Below are positions 37,547 to 45,619 of a DNA stretch of 64,000 bases, piece by piece; within the stretch, counting starts at the first letter, position 1; every line of letters starts with the position of its first letter. Below the pieces are notes generated by a model. That model had not been told where the DNA came from. It did no database searches and saw nothing but the letters and a program-made list of their open reading frames with translations. The translations under genes were made by a program, and so were the position numbers. This stretch comes from Falsochrobactrum shanghaiense (GTDB taxonomy: Bacteria; Pseudomonadota; Alphaproteobacteria; Rhizobiales; Rhizobiaceae): contig NZ_QGDB01000003.1 of the NCBI RefSeq assembly GCF_003149535.1, positions 372,001 to 436,000 on the forward strand, read 5' to 3'.

Positions 37547-37674
37547 AGGAAAAAAGCCGCGTTTCCAGTATAGAACTGACAGCTTCTCCGGCTTATGATC
37601 CGATCAGCGCGCAGATCATCACCCAATAGAGCTATATAATGCCGTAACTGCGAGATATAAACCGGTCAGGGCAA

Positions 37675-38247
37675 TCAATATAGCGGTTCCTCATAAAGCT
37701 GCCGCCCGTCGTCGCGCAGGGCTTTGAGCACCGCCTTGCCAGCATTATTGATTGCCACGACCGCCGTGATCCTTAGCGCCCGCTGGCTGTCTTCAATCGC
37801 GCGCCCTTCCCCTTCGGGCACGTAGTAACGCTCGATTCCATAACGAAGCCGAACAGTGCCGGGTCCGGTTTCAGAAACGGGATAGGTGGCAGTCCCGCGT
37901 ATCATCACCTCATCAGCGGACAAATCGTTGAAAGGTGCGAAAGAAGCGCGGGAGAGATGCCAAACGCCTCCATTGCCCGCTTTCAATGCAACATAAACAG
38001 AGCGGGCATCATTTGGAGGCTGGCCCTCAATATCCTTGCGGGCAACAGAGGAGATTTCATAGTTCAGCGTGACATAATCTCCCCGCATCAGGTCGCGCGG
38101 ATCAACAGGCTCGGTCTGCAACACGACCTCATGCCCCGAACGCAGTATCGCCGCCCGCTGTTCGATTCCGGCATAGAGAATGCCTGATTGCAACAAGGCG
38201 CTGATGACCGCCCCGCCATAGAGCCATTTGCGTGGAAGCATTGTCAT
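37675..38247 (-). CDS. GDYXXLXY-domain protein
   Basis: 190 aa from the ATG at 38247, whose ATGA overlaps the DUF2157 stop. One N-terminal membrane segment (WLYGGAVISALLQSGILYAGI) is followed by a periplasmic domain with DPRDLMRGDYVTLNYEIS, which contains the family-defining G-D-Y-x-x-L-x-Y, and RYYVPEGEGRAIEDSQR. Function is unknown. The family is regularly encoded next to DUF2157 membrane proteins, as here, so the two probably form one membrane complex. Confidence 0.85.
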   Translation of the reverse strand: MTMLPRKWLYGGAVISALLQSGILYAGIEQRAAILRSGHEVVLQTEPVDPRDLMRGDYVTLNYEISSVARKDIEGQPPNDARSVYVALKAGNGGVWHLSRASFAPFNDLSADEVMIRGTATYPVSETGPGTVRLRYGIERYYVPEGEGRAIEDSQRALRITAVVAINNAGKAVLKALRDDGRQLYEEPLY

Positions 38248-39374
38248 GACAGGCCTCCATTGGTGCGCGCGTGCCCGAAACGCTGCTCCATGCGGCGCAC
38301 AAAAGCAGCGAGAAGCAGAACCAGAATACCCGCCGTCAGGAAAAAGCCCGACGTCCCGATCATGGAACCGACCGTGGCAAATGCCAGATAGAGGACTTCG
38401 AAAGAGAAAGCCGCATAAGCAATGGAGCGCAAGCCGCCATTTTCGCGCCCGCATAATGCAAGCGCCCCCACTGAAAATGCGAGAATCAGGATGCCATATA
38501 AAACGTCATGGTTGAGCGCGCCCTCAGAGGTGGACGAAAACAGATGATCCATCTGCATGATGCCAAGCGCCAGCAGCGCCAGAATGAGGCCGTAAGAAGC
38601 CAGGGGATGAGCAAAACGGGTCCGTTTCTGCAAGTTTTCATGGCTGAAAAAATCGACCATCATGAGTGCGGTTCCCCCCACGACCATCAATATCAGCACA
38701 AGAAAGCTTTCATCCTCGCTGTAGATCAGCACGGTCCAGCAGATCATAAACAATGCCCATAAATGAGCAGAAAGCCGGGAGCGGGTAAAAAGTGCAACCG
38801 CAACGCCAATCAGCGCCATCAGCGGCCCCGCCCAGCGATAGCTCAGATCACCGTAAGCGGGATTGATGATATAGGTGGACAGATAAAAGCACGCCACGCC
38901 CGCGCCGACAGCCGAGAGCACCGGCGCACGCAGCAGAAAGGCGGAGACGAGCACGCCGCCCGCCCAGATAAGGGCGGCAGACTGCATATCGCCCGACATA
39001 TGATACATCTGCCCCACCAGTGCTATGCCTGCGCCAAACGAGGCTGCACCCAATATATAGAGGGCCGGAGGCAATATCCTGTCGCCGCGCGACTGACGCC
39101 ATGCACCGCCTATATATCCAACCCAGATCAGCACGAACACGAACGCCAGACGCATGAGCCGCGGCATATCCTGCCAGTTGGCAGCCACAAGCATGATCAC
39201 CGCAGCACCCAGCAAAAGCCCGCCGAGTGTGGCAAGAACCGAGCCAAGACTGAAATGCGGCGTGCGCTTCTTCAGGTCGGCATGAAGACGCGATGCAGTT
39301 TCCTGGTCAACAAGACCATCGCGCTGCCATCGGTCAATGAGACGTTCCACGGAAATTGAAAACGACAAAACCAC
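38244..39374 (-). CDS. DUF2157 polytopic membrane protein
   Basis: Up to 376 aa. The frame opens with GTG at 39374, but AGGAG is better spaced for the TTG two codons later (39368). A cytoplasmic N-terminal DUF2157 domain (VERLIDRWQRDGLVDQETASRL) is followed by about ten predicted transmembrane helices, for example LATLGGLLLGAAVIMLVAA and VILAFSVGALALCG. The last residues are basic and cytoplasmic. Function is unknown. It is translationally coupled to the GDYXXLXY gene downstream. Confidence 0.85.
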   Translation of the reverse strand: MVLSFSISVERLIDRWQRDGLVDQETASRLHADLKKRTPHFSLGSVLATLGGLLLGAAVIMLVAANWQDMPRLMRLAFVFVLIWVGYIGGAWRQSRGDRILPPALYILGAASFGAGIALVGQMYHMSGDMQSAALIWAGGVLVSAFLLRAPVLSAVGAGVACFYLSTYIINPAYGDLSYRWAGPLMALIGVAVALFTRSRLSAHLWALFMICWTVLIYSEDESFLVLILMVVGGTALMMVDFFSHENLQKRTRFAHPLASYGLILALLALGIMQMDHLFSSTSEGALNHDVLYGILILAFSVGALALCGRENGGLRSIAYAAFSFEVLYLAFATVGSMIGTSGFFLTAGILVLLLAAFVRRMEQRFGHARTNGGLS

Positions 39375-39652
39375 TCCTGAATGTCGGCCTGATTGTCAGT
39401 ATCCCAGCGAATTAGGACTCCAGATACAGGAGAACATACAGGAAACCGAATTGCGGGCAAACAGATAGAGCAAATCACTTTGCGGCAATTTTACGCCGCG
39501 CCAGTCTAATCGATTTAGCGCGGCTTGCGCGGCCCGCAGGGCAGCTATGCAATACTGGCCCTACAAGCTTTGAAAACAACAGGTTATATAAGCGTCAACA
39601 CAGAAGATGAATTGAACCAACCACCAGTTACCAACCGAGAAGGAAAAGCATT
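39375..39652. promoter_or_regulatory. control region of the DUF1127/sRNA locus
   Basis: A 278-bp divergent intergenic region. A TATATA -10-like element is at 39585-39590, about 60 nt before the DUF1127 ATG; the -35 match is poor, as expected for an activated or alternative-sigma promoter. GCCGCGC (39495-39501) and GCGCGGC (39518-39524) form an inverted repeat further upstream. AGAAGGA at 39638-39644 is the ribosome binding site, 8 nt before the start codon. Confidence 0.4.
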
Positions 39653-39799
39653 ATGAACCTCTTCCGTTCTTATAACAACTGGCGCCGCTACCGTGAAACG
39701 GTCAACGAGCTGAGCCAGCTTTCGACCCGCGAACTCAACGATCTGGGTATCTCGCGCGCCGACATTCCTCATGTTGCACGGCAGTCCCGCCAGCGCTAA
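39653..39799 (+). CDS. DUF1127 micro-protein
   Basis: 48 aa, Arg-rich. The DUF1127 (YjiS-like) motif is complete: NNWRRYRETVNELSQLSTRELNDLGISRADIPHVAR. The ATG has a good Shine-Dalgarno (AGAAGGA, 8 nt). DUF1127 proteins in alphaproteobacteria act on small-RNA and RNA turnover; Rhodobacter CcaF1 is encoded directly upstream of the CcsR sRNAs. In Brucella abortus several tiny DUF1127 proteins are reported to be activated by the LysR regulator VtlR; whether this is one of them needs a locus-tag check. Here too four CUCCUCCC hairpins begin 15 bp after the stop codon, so mRNA and sRNAs are probably one transcript. Confidence 0.9.
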   Translation: MNLFRSYNNWRRYRETVNELSQLSTRELNDLGISRADIPHVARQSRQR

Positions 39800-39814
39800 T
39801 CAAATTTCAAATCA

Positions 39815-39846
39815 CCGGACCTGAATCCTCCTCCCATCAGGTCCGG
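39815..39846 (+). ncRNA. CUCCUCCC stem-loop 1
   Basis: CCGGACCTGA (39815-39824) pairs perfectly with TCAGGTCCGG (39837-39846). The 12-nt loop is ATCCTCCTCCCA. Confidence 0.85.
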
Positions 39847-39848
39847 CC

Positions 39849-39883
39849 ATCGCAAGAAACTCCTCCTCCCGGGATCTTGCGAT
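39849..39883 (+). ncRNA. CUCCUCCC stem-loop 2
   Basis: ATCGCAAGA (39849-39857) pairs perfectly with TCTTGCGAT (39875-39883). The 17-nt loop contains ACTCCTCCTCCCGGGA; its TCCCGGGA could pair on itself between two molecules. It is 2 nt after stem-loop 1. Confidence 0.85.
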
Positions 39884-39886
39884 AAC

Positions 39887-39922
39887 AAGGCCGGTCTCAC
39901 TCCCCTTTTGGATACCGGCCTT
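39887..39922 (+). ncRNA. stem-loop 3 with degenerate loop
   Basis: AAGGCCGGT (39887-39895) pairs perfectly with ACCGGCCTT (39914-39922). The 18-nt loop CTCACTCCCCTTTTGGAT keeps only a shortened pyrimidine motif, so its targets may differ. Confidence 0.75.
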
Positions 39923-39927
39923 ACAAT

Positions 39928-39973
39928 AATGGCATCCGTCGCTCTCCTCCCGCGACGGATGCCATTTGTTTTT
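39928..39973 (+). ncRNA. CUCCUCCC stem-loop 4 and terminator
   Basis: AATGGCATCCGTCG (39928-39941) pairs with CGACGGATGCCATT (39953-39966), a 14-bp stem with loop CTCTCCTCCCG, followed by TTGTTTTT. It is at once the fourth sRNA unit and the Rho-independent terminator of the locus. Confidence 0.85.
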
Positions 39974-40036
39974 GCGGGTGCAAATCTCCTGTCTCTCCCA
40001 TTGAAGGCGACCTTTAAAGGGGATAAGGAAATCGCC

Positions 40037-41437
40037 ATGTCAAAAGATACAGCATCCTCACCCATTCATATTGTCGGCGGCGGTCTTGCCGGTTCCGAAG
40101 CGGCATGGCAGATTGCGCAGGCCGGCATTCCAGTCGTTCTGCATGAAATGCGGCCCGTTCGCGGCACCGATGCGCACAAGACCGAACAGCTTGCGGAACT
40201 GGTTTGCTCCAATTCGTTTCGCTCGGACGACGCTCAAACCAATGCCGTTGGCGTGCTGCATGCCGAAATGCGGCTGGCAAACTCGCTCATCATGGCCTGT
40301 GCGGACGCCCATCAGGTTCCTGCGGGCGGTGCACTGGCGGTCGATCGTGATGGTTTTGCTCAAGCGGTTACGCAAAAGCTGGAAGCCCACCCTCTGATTA
40401 CCATCGAGCGCGAGGAAATCACCGGCCTGCCGCCGGAGGAATGGGGCGCGACAATCATTGCGACAGGGCCGCTGACCGCGCCGTCGCTGGCCCAGAGCAT
40501 CAGCGCGCAGACGGATGCCGATGCCCTCGCCTTCTTCGACGCCATCGCGCCGATTATCCATTTCGATTCCATCAATATGGATATTTGCTGGTTTCAGTCG
40601 CGCTATGACAAAGTGGGACCGGGCGGTACGGGCAAGGATTATATCAACTGCCCCATGAGCAAAGAGCAATATGAGGCGTTCATCGCGGCACTCATCGAAG
40701 GTGACAAAACCGACTTCAAGGAATGGGAAGGTACGCCCTATTTCGATGGCTGCCTGCCGATCGAAGTCATGGCTGAACGCGGGCCTGAAACGCTGCGCCA
40801 TGGCCCCATGAAGCCAATGGGGTTGACGAATGCGCATAATCCCACCGTCAAGCCCTATGCGGTCGTGCAATTGCGGCAGGATAATGCGCTCGGCACCTTG
40901 TACAATATGGTTGGTTTTCAGACGAAACTGAAATATGGCGCGCAGACGAACATATTCCGAATGATTCCCGGTCTGGAAAATGCGGAATTTGCCCGTCTTG
41001 GCGGGCTGCATCGCAATACCTATCTCAATTCGCCGGTTCTGCTGGATAAGGTCCTGCGGCTCAAATCCCGCCCCGCCCTGCGCTTTGCAGGCCAGATCAC
41101 CGGTTGCGAAGGCTATGTCGAATCCTCCGCCATCGGCCTGCTGGCCGGACGTTTCACTGCCGCAGAAAGACTTGGGAGACCGGTCACGCCGCCGCCAGCT
41201 ACGACCGCTTTCGGTGCCCTGCTCGGTCATATTACCGGCGGTCATATCGTGACGGAAGACGAACCGGGCAAGCGCTCCTTCCAGCCGATGAATGTCAATT
41301 TCGGGCTATTTCCGCCCGTCGACGTTCCAAAGCCCGAAGGCAAGCGGCTCCGCGGCAAGGAAAAGACCATTGCCAAGAAGCAGGCGCTTGCCGCCCGCGC
41401 GCTTGTCGATTGCCGCGACTGGCTGGAAATGCTCTAA
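40037..41437 (+). CDS. trmFO: folate-dependent tRNA (uracil-54-C5) methyltransferase TrmFO
   Basis: 466 aa from the ATG at 40037, which has AAGGAA 6 nt upstream. The FAD-binding motif [19 protein letters not shown] opens the protein, followed by family signatures [41 protein letters not shown] and [24 protein letters not shown]. It uses methylenetetrahydrofolate and reduced FAD to make m5U54 in the T-loop of tRNA, replacing SAM-dependent TrmA. Its stop overlaps the end of the converging phytoene-synthase-family gene by 3 bp. It lies directly downstream of the sRNA array terminator. Confidence 0.96.
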   Translation: MSKDTASSPIHIVGGGLAGSEAAWQIAQAGIPVVLHEMRPVRGTDAHKTEQLAELVCSNSFRSDDAQTNAVGVLHAEMRLANSLIMACADAHQVPAGGALAVDRDGFAQAVTQKLEAHPLITIEREEITGLPPEEWGATIIATGPLTAPSLAQSISAQTDADALAFFDAIAPIIHFDSINMDICWFQSRYDKVGPGGTGKDYINCPMSKEQYEAFIAALIEGDKTDFKEWEGTPYFDGCLPIEVMAERGPETLRHGPMKPMGLTNAHNPTVKPYAVVQLRQDNALGTLYNMVGFQTKLKYGAQTNIFRMIPGLENAEFARLGGLHRNTYLNSPVLLDKVLRLKSRPALRFAGQITGCEGYVESSAIGLLAGRFTAAERLGRPVTPPPATTAFGALLGHITGGHIVTEDEPGKRSFQPMNVNFGLFPPVDVPKPEGKRLRGKEKTIAKKQALAARALVDCRDWLEML

Positions 41438-42273
41438 TATGAAAAGCTGGCACGCAGCATGAGCCATTGCTTGCGAAGAGGGGAAAGGTCGGCCACCTCT
41501 TCAACAGCTTTTGCACCCAGTCGTTCAATTGCCTTTAAATAGGCCGGCACAAGGGCCACGGGCAGAAAAGCGGGAACCAGGCTTTTCGGCAAATCCTTCC
41601 TCGCCTTTGAAAAAATGGCGAAATGTTCGCGCGCTAAGGCCAGCATGGCGCTTACCACACGCTCATGCGCAGCCTTGTCGTCGTTGCGCAGAAAAACCTC
41701 GCGCGTGACGCCCAGCGCCTGCAACATATCGGCAGGCGCATAAAGCTGGCCGCGCCGGCGATGGATCGGGAAAAGCCGTATCAGCCCGGTCACCGCCTGT
41801 GCAACACCCGCATGGCCCGCAATTTCTGCATGCGAGAGCGCCGCATCGCGGTCCAGAACAAGGCTGGCGAGCTGGATCAATATTGATGCGGTTTCCCCGC
41901 AATAGCCTTCCAGATCGTTGCGGGCGGGCATCGGGTCGTCATAAAAATCGAAAATGCGCGCTTCGCAATAATTGTCGAATGCCACGCGCGGAAGATCATA
42001 TTTTTCTATCGCATCGACAAGGGCTGCCGCGACGGGGCTGGCATCTGCACTTCCCCTCGCTTCACCATTGATGAGATCGCGCCACCATTGCAGGCGCACC
42101 TCAGCCGGAAGCGGCTCATGAATAAGATCGCGAATGCGGGCAATCTCGGCATTGAAGGCATAAAGGGCGGCAAGCGCTCCCCGCTTGTCTTCAGGCGCAT
42201 AAAGCACGCCAAGATAACGGTCCCGATCCGCTTCGCGCAGAAGGGCGAGGCAATGTTCTTCGTTCTGGTTCAT
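41434..42273 (-). CDS. squalene/phytoene synthase family protein (NDUFAF6-like)
   Basis: 279 aa all-helical isoprenoid-synthase fold. The family start [37 protein letters not shown] is clear, but the second Asp-rich motif of true squalene synthases is degenerate: the region reads [18 protein letters not shown] and [21 protein letters not shown]. That pattern fits the NDUFAF6 branch, which promotes complex I assembly, rather than a carotenoid or hopanoid enzyme; no other terpenoid gene is nearby. It lies 4 bp after the Mth938-like gene and is the last gene of the secDF transcript. Confidence 0.75.
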   Translation of the reverse strand: MNQNEEHCLALLREADRDRYLGVLYAPEDKRGALAALYAFNAEIARIRDLIHEPLPAEVRLQWWRDLINGEARGSADASPVAAALVDAIEKYDLPRVAFDNYCEARIFDFYDDPMPARNDLEGYCGETASILIQLASLVLDRDAALSHAEIAGHAGVAQAVTGLIRLFPIHRRRGQLYAPADMLQALGVTREVFLRNDDKAAHERVVSAMLALAREHFAIFSKARKDLPKSLVPAFLPVALVPAYLKAIERLGAKAVEEVADLSPLRKQWLMLRASFSY

Positions 42274-42277
42274 GAAC

Positions 42278-42667
42278 TCAGTCTACAGCAATCAGTGCCG
42301 CCGCGACCGCGCGATCTTCAGCAAGAAGCACATTATAGGTGCGCACGGCAGCGCCCGTGCTCATTGGATCGGATGAAATGTGATGGGCGCGCAAAGCTGC
42401 GCGCACATCATCGGGAATGCGCCGCAAATCCACGCCGGTGCCGACCAGCAGAATTTCGATGTCAGCCGCCTGTTCCAGAATCATATCGACGTCGCGTCGC
42501 GACAGGATCGGCGGCGTTTGCGGTTCCCAGCCGTGAATGCCGGACGGCAGGCAGAGGATCGACCCGCGATGCGACATATCGGCAAAGCGAAAACCGCCAT
42601 TGCCATAGGCATCAATGGGAGCGCGTCCCGGAAAATGCGCCTCGCGGATTTTAATGCCATGGGTCAT
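42278..42667 (-). CDS. Mth938-domain protein (NDUFAF3-like)
   Basis: 129 aa. A single Mth938/DUF498 domain: INPUT-like start IKIREAHFPGRAPIDAYGNGGFRF, then ILLVGTGVDLRRIPDDVRAALR, then DPMSTGAAVRTYNVLLAEDRAVAAALI. The family includes mitochondrial NDUFAF3, an early assembly factor of complex I. Its ATG overlaps the secDF stop (TAATG), so the two are translationally coupled; linkage of this family to secDF is conserved in alphaproteobacteria and was part of how NDUFAF3 was noticed. Confidence 0.82.
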   Translation of the reverse strand: MTHGIKIREAHFPGRAPIDAYGNGGFRFADMSHRGSILCLPSGIHGWEPQTPPILSRRDVDMILEQAADIEILLVGTGVDLRRIPDDVRAALRAHHISSDPMSTGAAVRTYNVLLAEDRAVAAALIAVD

Positions 42668-44946
42668 TACATGCTGTCCAGATTGAGCGACTGCGCCAGA
42701 TCATCCCCCATTCCGTCGTCGTCGGCAGTGCCGCGCGGCTTGAGCCCGAACTGCACCAGCAGAGGAGCCGCGATGAAAATGGAGGAATAGCTCGCCACGA
42801 TAATGCCAACACTGAGCGCCAGCGCAAAATTGCGAACGTCGGCACCCCCAAATACATAGAGCGGAATATGCGCAATGAAAGTGACGAATGATGTCAGCAG
42901 GGTGCGTGATAATGTCTGATTGATCGACGCATCGATGATTGCAGGCAGCGGCGCGCTTTTATAACGGCGAAGATTTTCACGCACACGGTCGTAGATCACG
43001 ATCGTATCATTGAGAGAATAACCGATGATCGTCAGGATCGCGGCCACGCTCCACAGATTGAATTCCATGCGGAAGACAATGAACATTCCCGCCAGAATAA
43101 TGACGTCATGGAGTGTCGAAAGCACCGCGCCCAATGCAAGCTGCCAGCGAAAGCGAATCCAGACATAGGCAAAAATGCCGATAAGCGACAGGATGACCGC
43201 CAATATGCCCGCCTGCGTCAATTGTTCCGAAACCGTCGGGCCGACGACTTCGACGCGCTGGAACGAATAATCCTGCTCGAATTCACCCCGCAGCTTGACG
43301 GCCACGGTCTGCTCTGCTTCGTCACCCACTTCCTGACTGCCGATTATCAGCAAGGCTGCGCGCGCAGAACTCGCGGGCAGCGCATGGGCATTATCGATAT
43401 TGAGTTCGGCGAGGCGTTCATCGATGTCCGCAAGATCGGCTTCGCCATTGCGGGCCTGAAGCTCGACCATGGCGCCGCCGCGAAAGTCGATGCCATAATT
43501 AAAGCCGATATTGACGAACAGCGCGATAACGATGGCGCAAGCCAGAACCGAAACGCTGAGCGTAGCGAATTGAAGCCGCATGAAGGGAATATGCGTAACT
43601 GTCGGCACCAGCTTGAGGCGGCGCTTTGGCACTTCCTTGGGCTTTGCCGTTCGCACCCATTGCGCAATGAGAAGACGCGTGAAAGTGAGCGTGGTGAACA
43701 ACGTCGTTCCGATGCCGATAGCAACCGTGAGCGCAAAGCCATGCACCGCACCCGATCCCAGCAAGAACAGCACCAATGCTGCAATCAGCGTCGTCAAATT
43801 CGCATCGACAATCGTCGAAAGCGCACGATAGAAACCGGATTCCATCGCCTGCACGACCGAATATCCCTTGCGCCGGTCTTCGCGCACGCGCTCATAAATG
43901 AGGACGTGGGCATCCACCGCCATGCCAATCGTCAGAATAAGCCCGGCTATGCTCGCAAAGCTGATCGACGCCCCGATCAGCGACAAGATCGCAGTGAGGA
44001 TGATGATATTGGCAAGCAAGGCCACCATGGCCAGAACGCCGAGAATCCCGTAGGACAGCACCATGAAAAGGCCGACCAGCACCGCGGCGAGAACAGCTGC
44101 CAGCACGGCTTCGCTCGCATAGTTTGTGCCAAGCGCAGATGCGATCGTGCGCTCCTCAAGAACCGAGACGGTCTGTGGCAATGCGCCCGAGCGCAGGACA
44201 ACCGCCATATTATTGGCGGATTGCAAATCGAATGCACCCGAAATCTGTAATTCGCTGGTGTCGAGCGGTTCATCCACGAGCGGAGCAGAGACAACCTGAT
44301 TATCCATCACGATTGCAAAGCTCTTGCCAGTTGCTTGCGCGGTTGCCCGCGCGAGATTGCTGCGCGCAGTCTCATCCAGCGTCAGCGTTATGACGGGCTC
44401 ATTATCATCTTCCGATATTGTCGCCCTGGCGTCGGTAATATCTGCGCCGGTGAAGACCGGTTCTTTCTTAACGAGGTAGCCGATCGGCGGGTCGTCATAA
44501 GAATAGACGATTTCGCTATCGGCAGGCGGCGTGCCGCGAATAGCGTCATCCGGCGACATGGAATCATCGACAGCGCGGAATGCCAGCCTGCCGCGCAGGC
44601 TAAGAAGATCCTTGAGAAGCTGCGCATCATAAACGCCCGGCACTTCAGCACGAATCCGGTTGCGGCCCTCGACCTCGACAACGGGACTGCCATAGCCGAG
44701 TTCTTCCAGACGCTGACGCATGATCGCAGCCGCGCGGGCCACATCGCCCTCACCTGCATTCTGAACCTGAAAAACCAGACGGGAGCCGCCGGAAAGGTCC
44801 AAGCCGAGGGAAACCTGCTGTTTGGGCAGAAAGCCGGGCAGATTCGCTAGTTTTTCACGCGAGAAAAAGTTTGGCGATGCGATAATGAAACTGACAATGA
44901 CCGCTAGCCAGATCAGCGCCGATTTCCAACGTGAAAAATAAAGCAT
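42667..44946 (-). CDS. secDF: protein translocase SecD-SecF fusion
   Basis: 759 aa, SecD and SecF in one chain. The SecD half has one N-terminal helix, [19 protein letters not shown], a periplasmic P1 domain and a five-helix block with [25 protein letters not shown]. The SecF half starts near residue 435 and has [15 protein letters not shown], then the second block with [22 protein letters not shown]. About 12 transmembrane helices are expected. It uses proton motive force to pull preproteins out of SecYEG on the periplasmic side. It lies downstream of yajC and is coupled to the Mth938-like gene. Confidence 0.95.
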   Translation of the reverse strand: MLYFSRWKSALIWLAVIVSFIIASPNFFSREKLANLPGFLPKQQVSLGLDLSGGSRLVFQVQNAGEGDVARAAAIMRQRLEELGYGSPVVEVEGRNRIRAEVPGVYDAQLLKDLLSLRGRLAFRAVDDSMSPDDAIRGTPPADSEIVYSYDDPPIGYLVKKEPVFTGADITDARATISEDDNEPVITLTLDETARSNLARATAQATGKSFAIVMDNQVVSAPLVDEPLDTSELQISGAFDLQSANNMAVVLRSGALPQTVSVLEERTIASALGTNYASEAVLAAVLAAVLVGLFMVLSYGILGVLAMVALLANIIILTAILSLIGASISFASIAGLILTIGMAVDAHVLIYERVREDRRKGYSVVQAMESGFYRALSTIVDANLTTLIAALVLFLLGSGAVHGFALTVAIGIGTTLFTTLTFTRLLIAQWVRTAKPKEVPKRRLKLVPTVTHIPFMRLQFATLSVSVLACAIVIALFVNIGFNYGIDFRGGAMVELQARNGEADLADIDERLAELNIDNAHALPASSARAALLIIGSQEVGDEAEQTVAVKLRGEFEQDYSFQRVEVVGPTVSEQLTQAGILAVILSLIGIFAYVWIRFRWQLALGAVLSTLHDVIILAGMFIVFRMEFNLWSVAAILTIIGYSLNDTIVIYDRVRENLRRYKSAPLPAIIDASINQTLSRTLLTSFVTFIAHIPLYVFGGADVRNFALALSVGIIVASYSSIFIAAPLLVQFGLKPRGTADDDGMGDDLAQSLNLDSM

Positions 44947-45016
44947 AGAGCAGAAATTCCGTTTCGGCTTAAATCAAACGGGCCGGAGCGCAGGTTTCAA
45001 TCATTCTCCAGCCAGG

Positions 45017-45040
45017 ATGCATGGCTGTTGCGCCATGCAT
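45017..45040 (-). other. perfect hairpin between yajC and secDF
   Basis: ATGCATGGC and GCCATGCAT (9 bp) enclose a 6-nt loop, midway in the 176-bp gap between the two co-directional genes. No U-tract follows on the minus strand, so it suggests processing or partial attenuation. A smaller dyad, CCGGAG-g-CTCCGG, lies at 45103-45115. Confidence 0.4.
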
Positions 45041-45122
45041 TTGCACTTGAGTGAATTCCGGCCATCGACGGCTTCTGGAAGCAGAGCCGATGACGATCAG
45101 AGCCGGAGGCTCCGGAAAGCGC

Positions 45123-45464
45123 TTATTTATTCTTATTATCGGCGACCGGTTCGCCCTTCACGCGCACTTCCATCAATGTGCTGCGCAGAACACGAATACG
45201 GACACCTTCGGCGATTTCGACTTCGATTTCGCCGTCATCATTGACTTTCTGAACCTTGCCGACAATGCCGCCGCCAGTCACGACCGTATCGCCGCGACGA
45301 ACAGCAGCGAGCATTTCCTGCCGCTTCTTCATCTGCGTACGCTGCGGACGGATGATAAGAAAATACATGATTACGAAAATAAGGACGAAGGGCAGAATGC
45401 TCATGAGCATATCCGGTCCGACAGCACTGCCGGACGCCTGAGCAAAAGCCGGGGTTACAAACAT
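45123..45464 (-). CDS. yajC: preprotein translocase accessory subunit YajC
   Basis: 113 aa. One transmembrane helix (LMSILPFVLIFVIMYFLIIR) is followed by the conserved RPQRTQMKKRQEMLAAVRRGDTVVTGGGIVGKV and a small cytoplasmic beta domain. YajC associates with SecDF in the inner membrane. It is the first gene of yajC-secDF-Mth938-NDUFAF6-like. Confidence 0.95.
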   Translation of the reverse strand: MFVTPAFAQASGSAVGPDMLMSILPFVLIFVIMYFLIIRPQRTQMKKRQEMLAAVRRGDTVVTGGGIVGKVQKVNDDGEIEVEIAEGVRIRVLRSTLMEVRVKGEPVADNKNK

Positions 45465-45619
45465 CGCAAACTCCTCTGGGGTCTCAAATAGAATTGTCTA
45501 CGGCATTACAATGCTTGGCATGCCAATTGCAACCGGCGAAACCATGACTGCGCCAAGGTCGCACACTTTTCCCGCATGCTGTGACATGTTAAGCCCTTTC
45601 CAACATTTGAGGGCTTTAA

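Larger units (their letters stand above)
39815..39973 (+). ncRNA. array of four CUCCUCCC-type stem-loop sRNAs (CcsR / cuckoo RNA-like)
   Basis: Four consecutive perfect hairpins fill 160 bp between the DUF1127 gene and trmFO. Loops 1, 2 and 4 expose CCTCCTCCC or CTCTCCTCCC, complementary to Shine-Dalgarno sequences; loop 3 has the degenerate CTCACTCCCC. Stems differ in sequence but are uninterrupted (10, 9, 9 and 14 bp), implying selection on structure and loop rather than recent duplication. The last hairpin is followed by TTGTTTTT and ends the transcript. A DUF1127 gene plus four homologous CCUCCUCCC RNAs is the layout of the CcaF1-CcsR1-4 operon of Rhodobacter sphaeroides. Function here is inferred. 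Confidence 0.85.

Noticed and set aside
35812-37629. 605-codon open frame on the plus strand, antisense to tig and tRNA-Leu
   Set aside because: It lies opposite a clear trigger factor gene and runs across a tRNA; its Phe/Leu-rich, family-less translation is the mirror of a Lys/Glu-rich gene in high-GC DNA.
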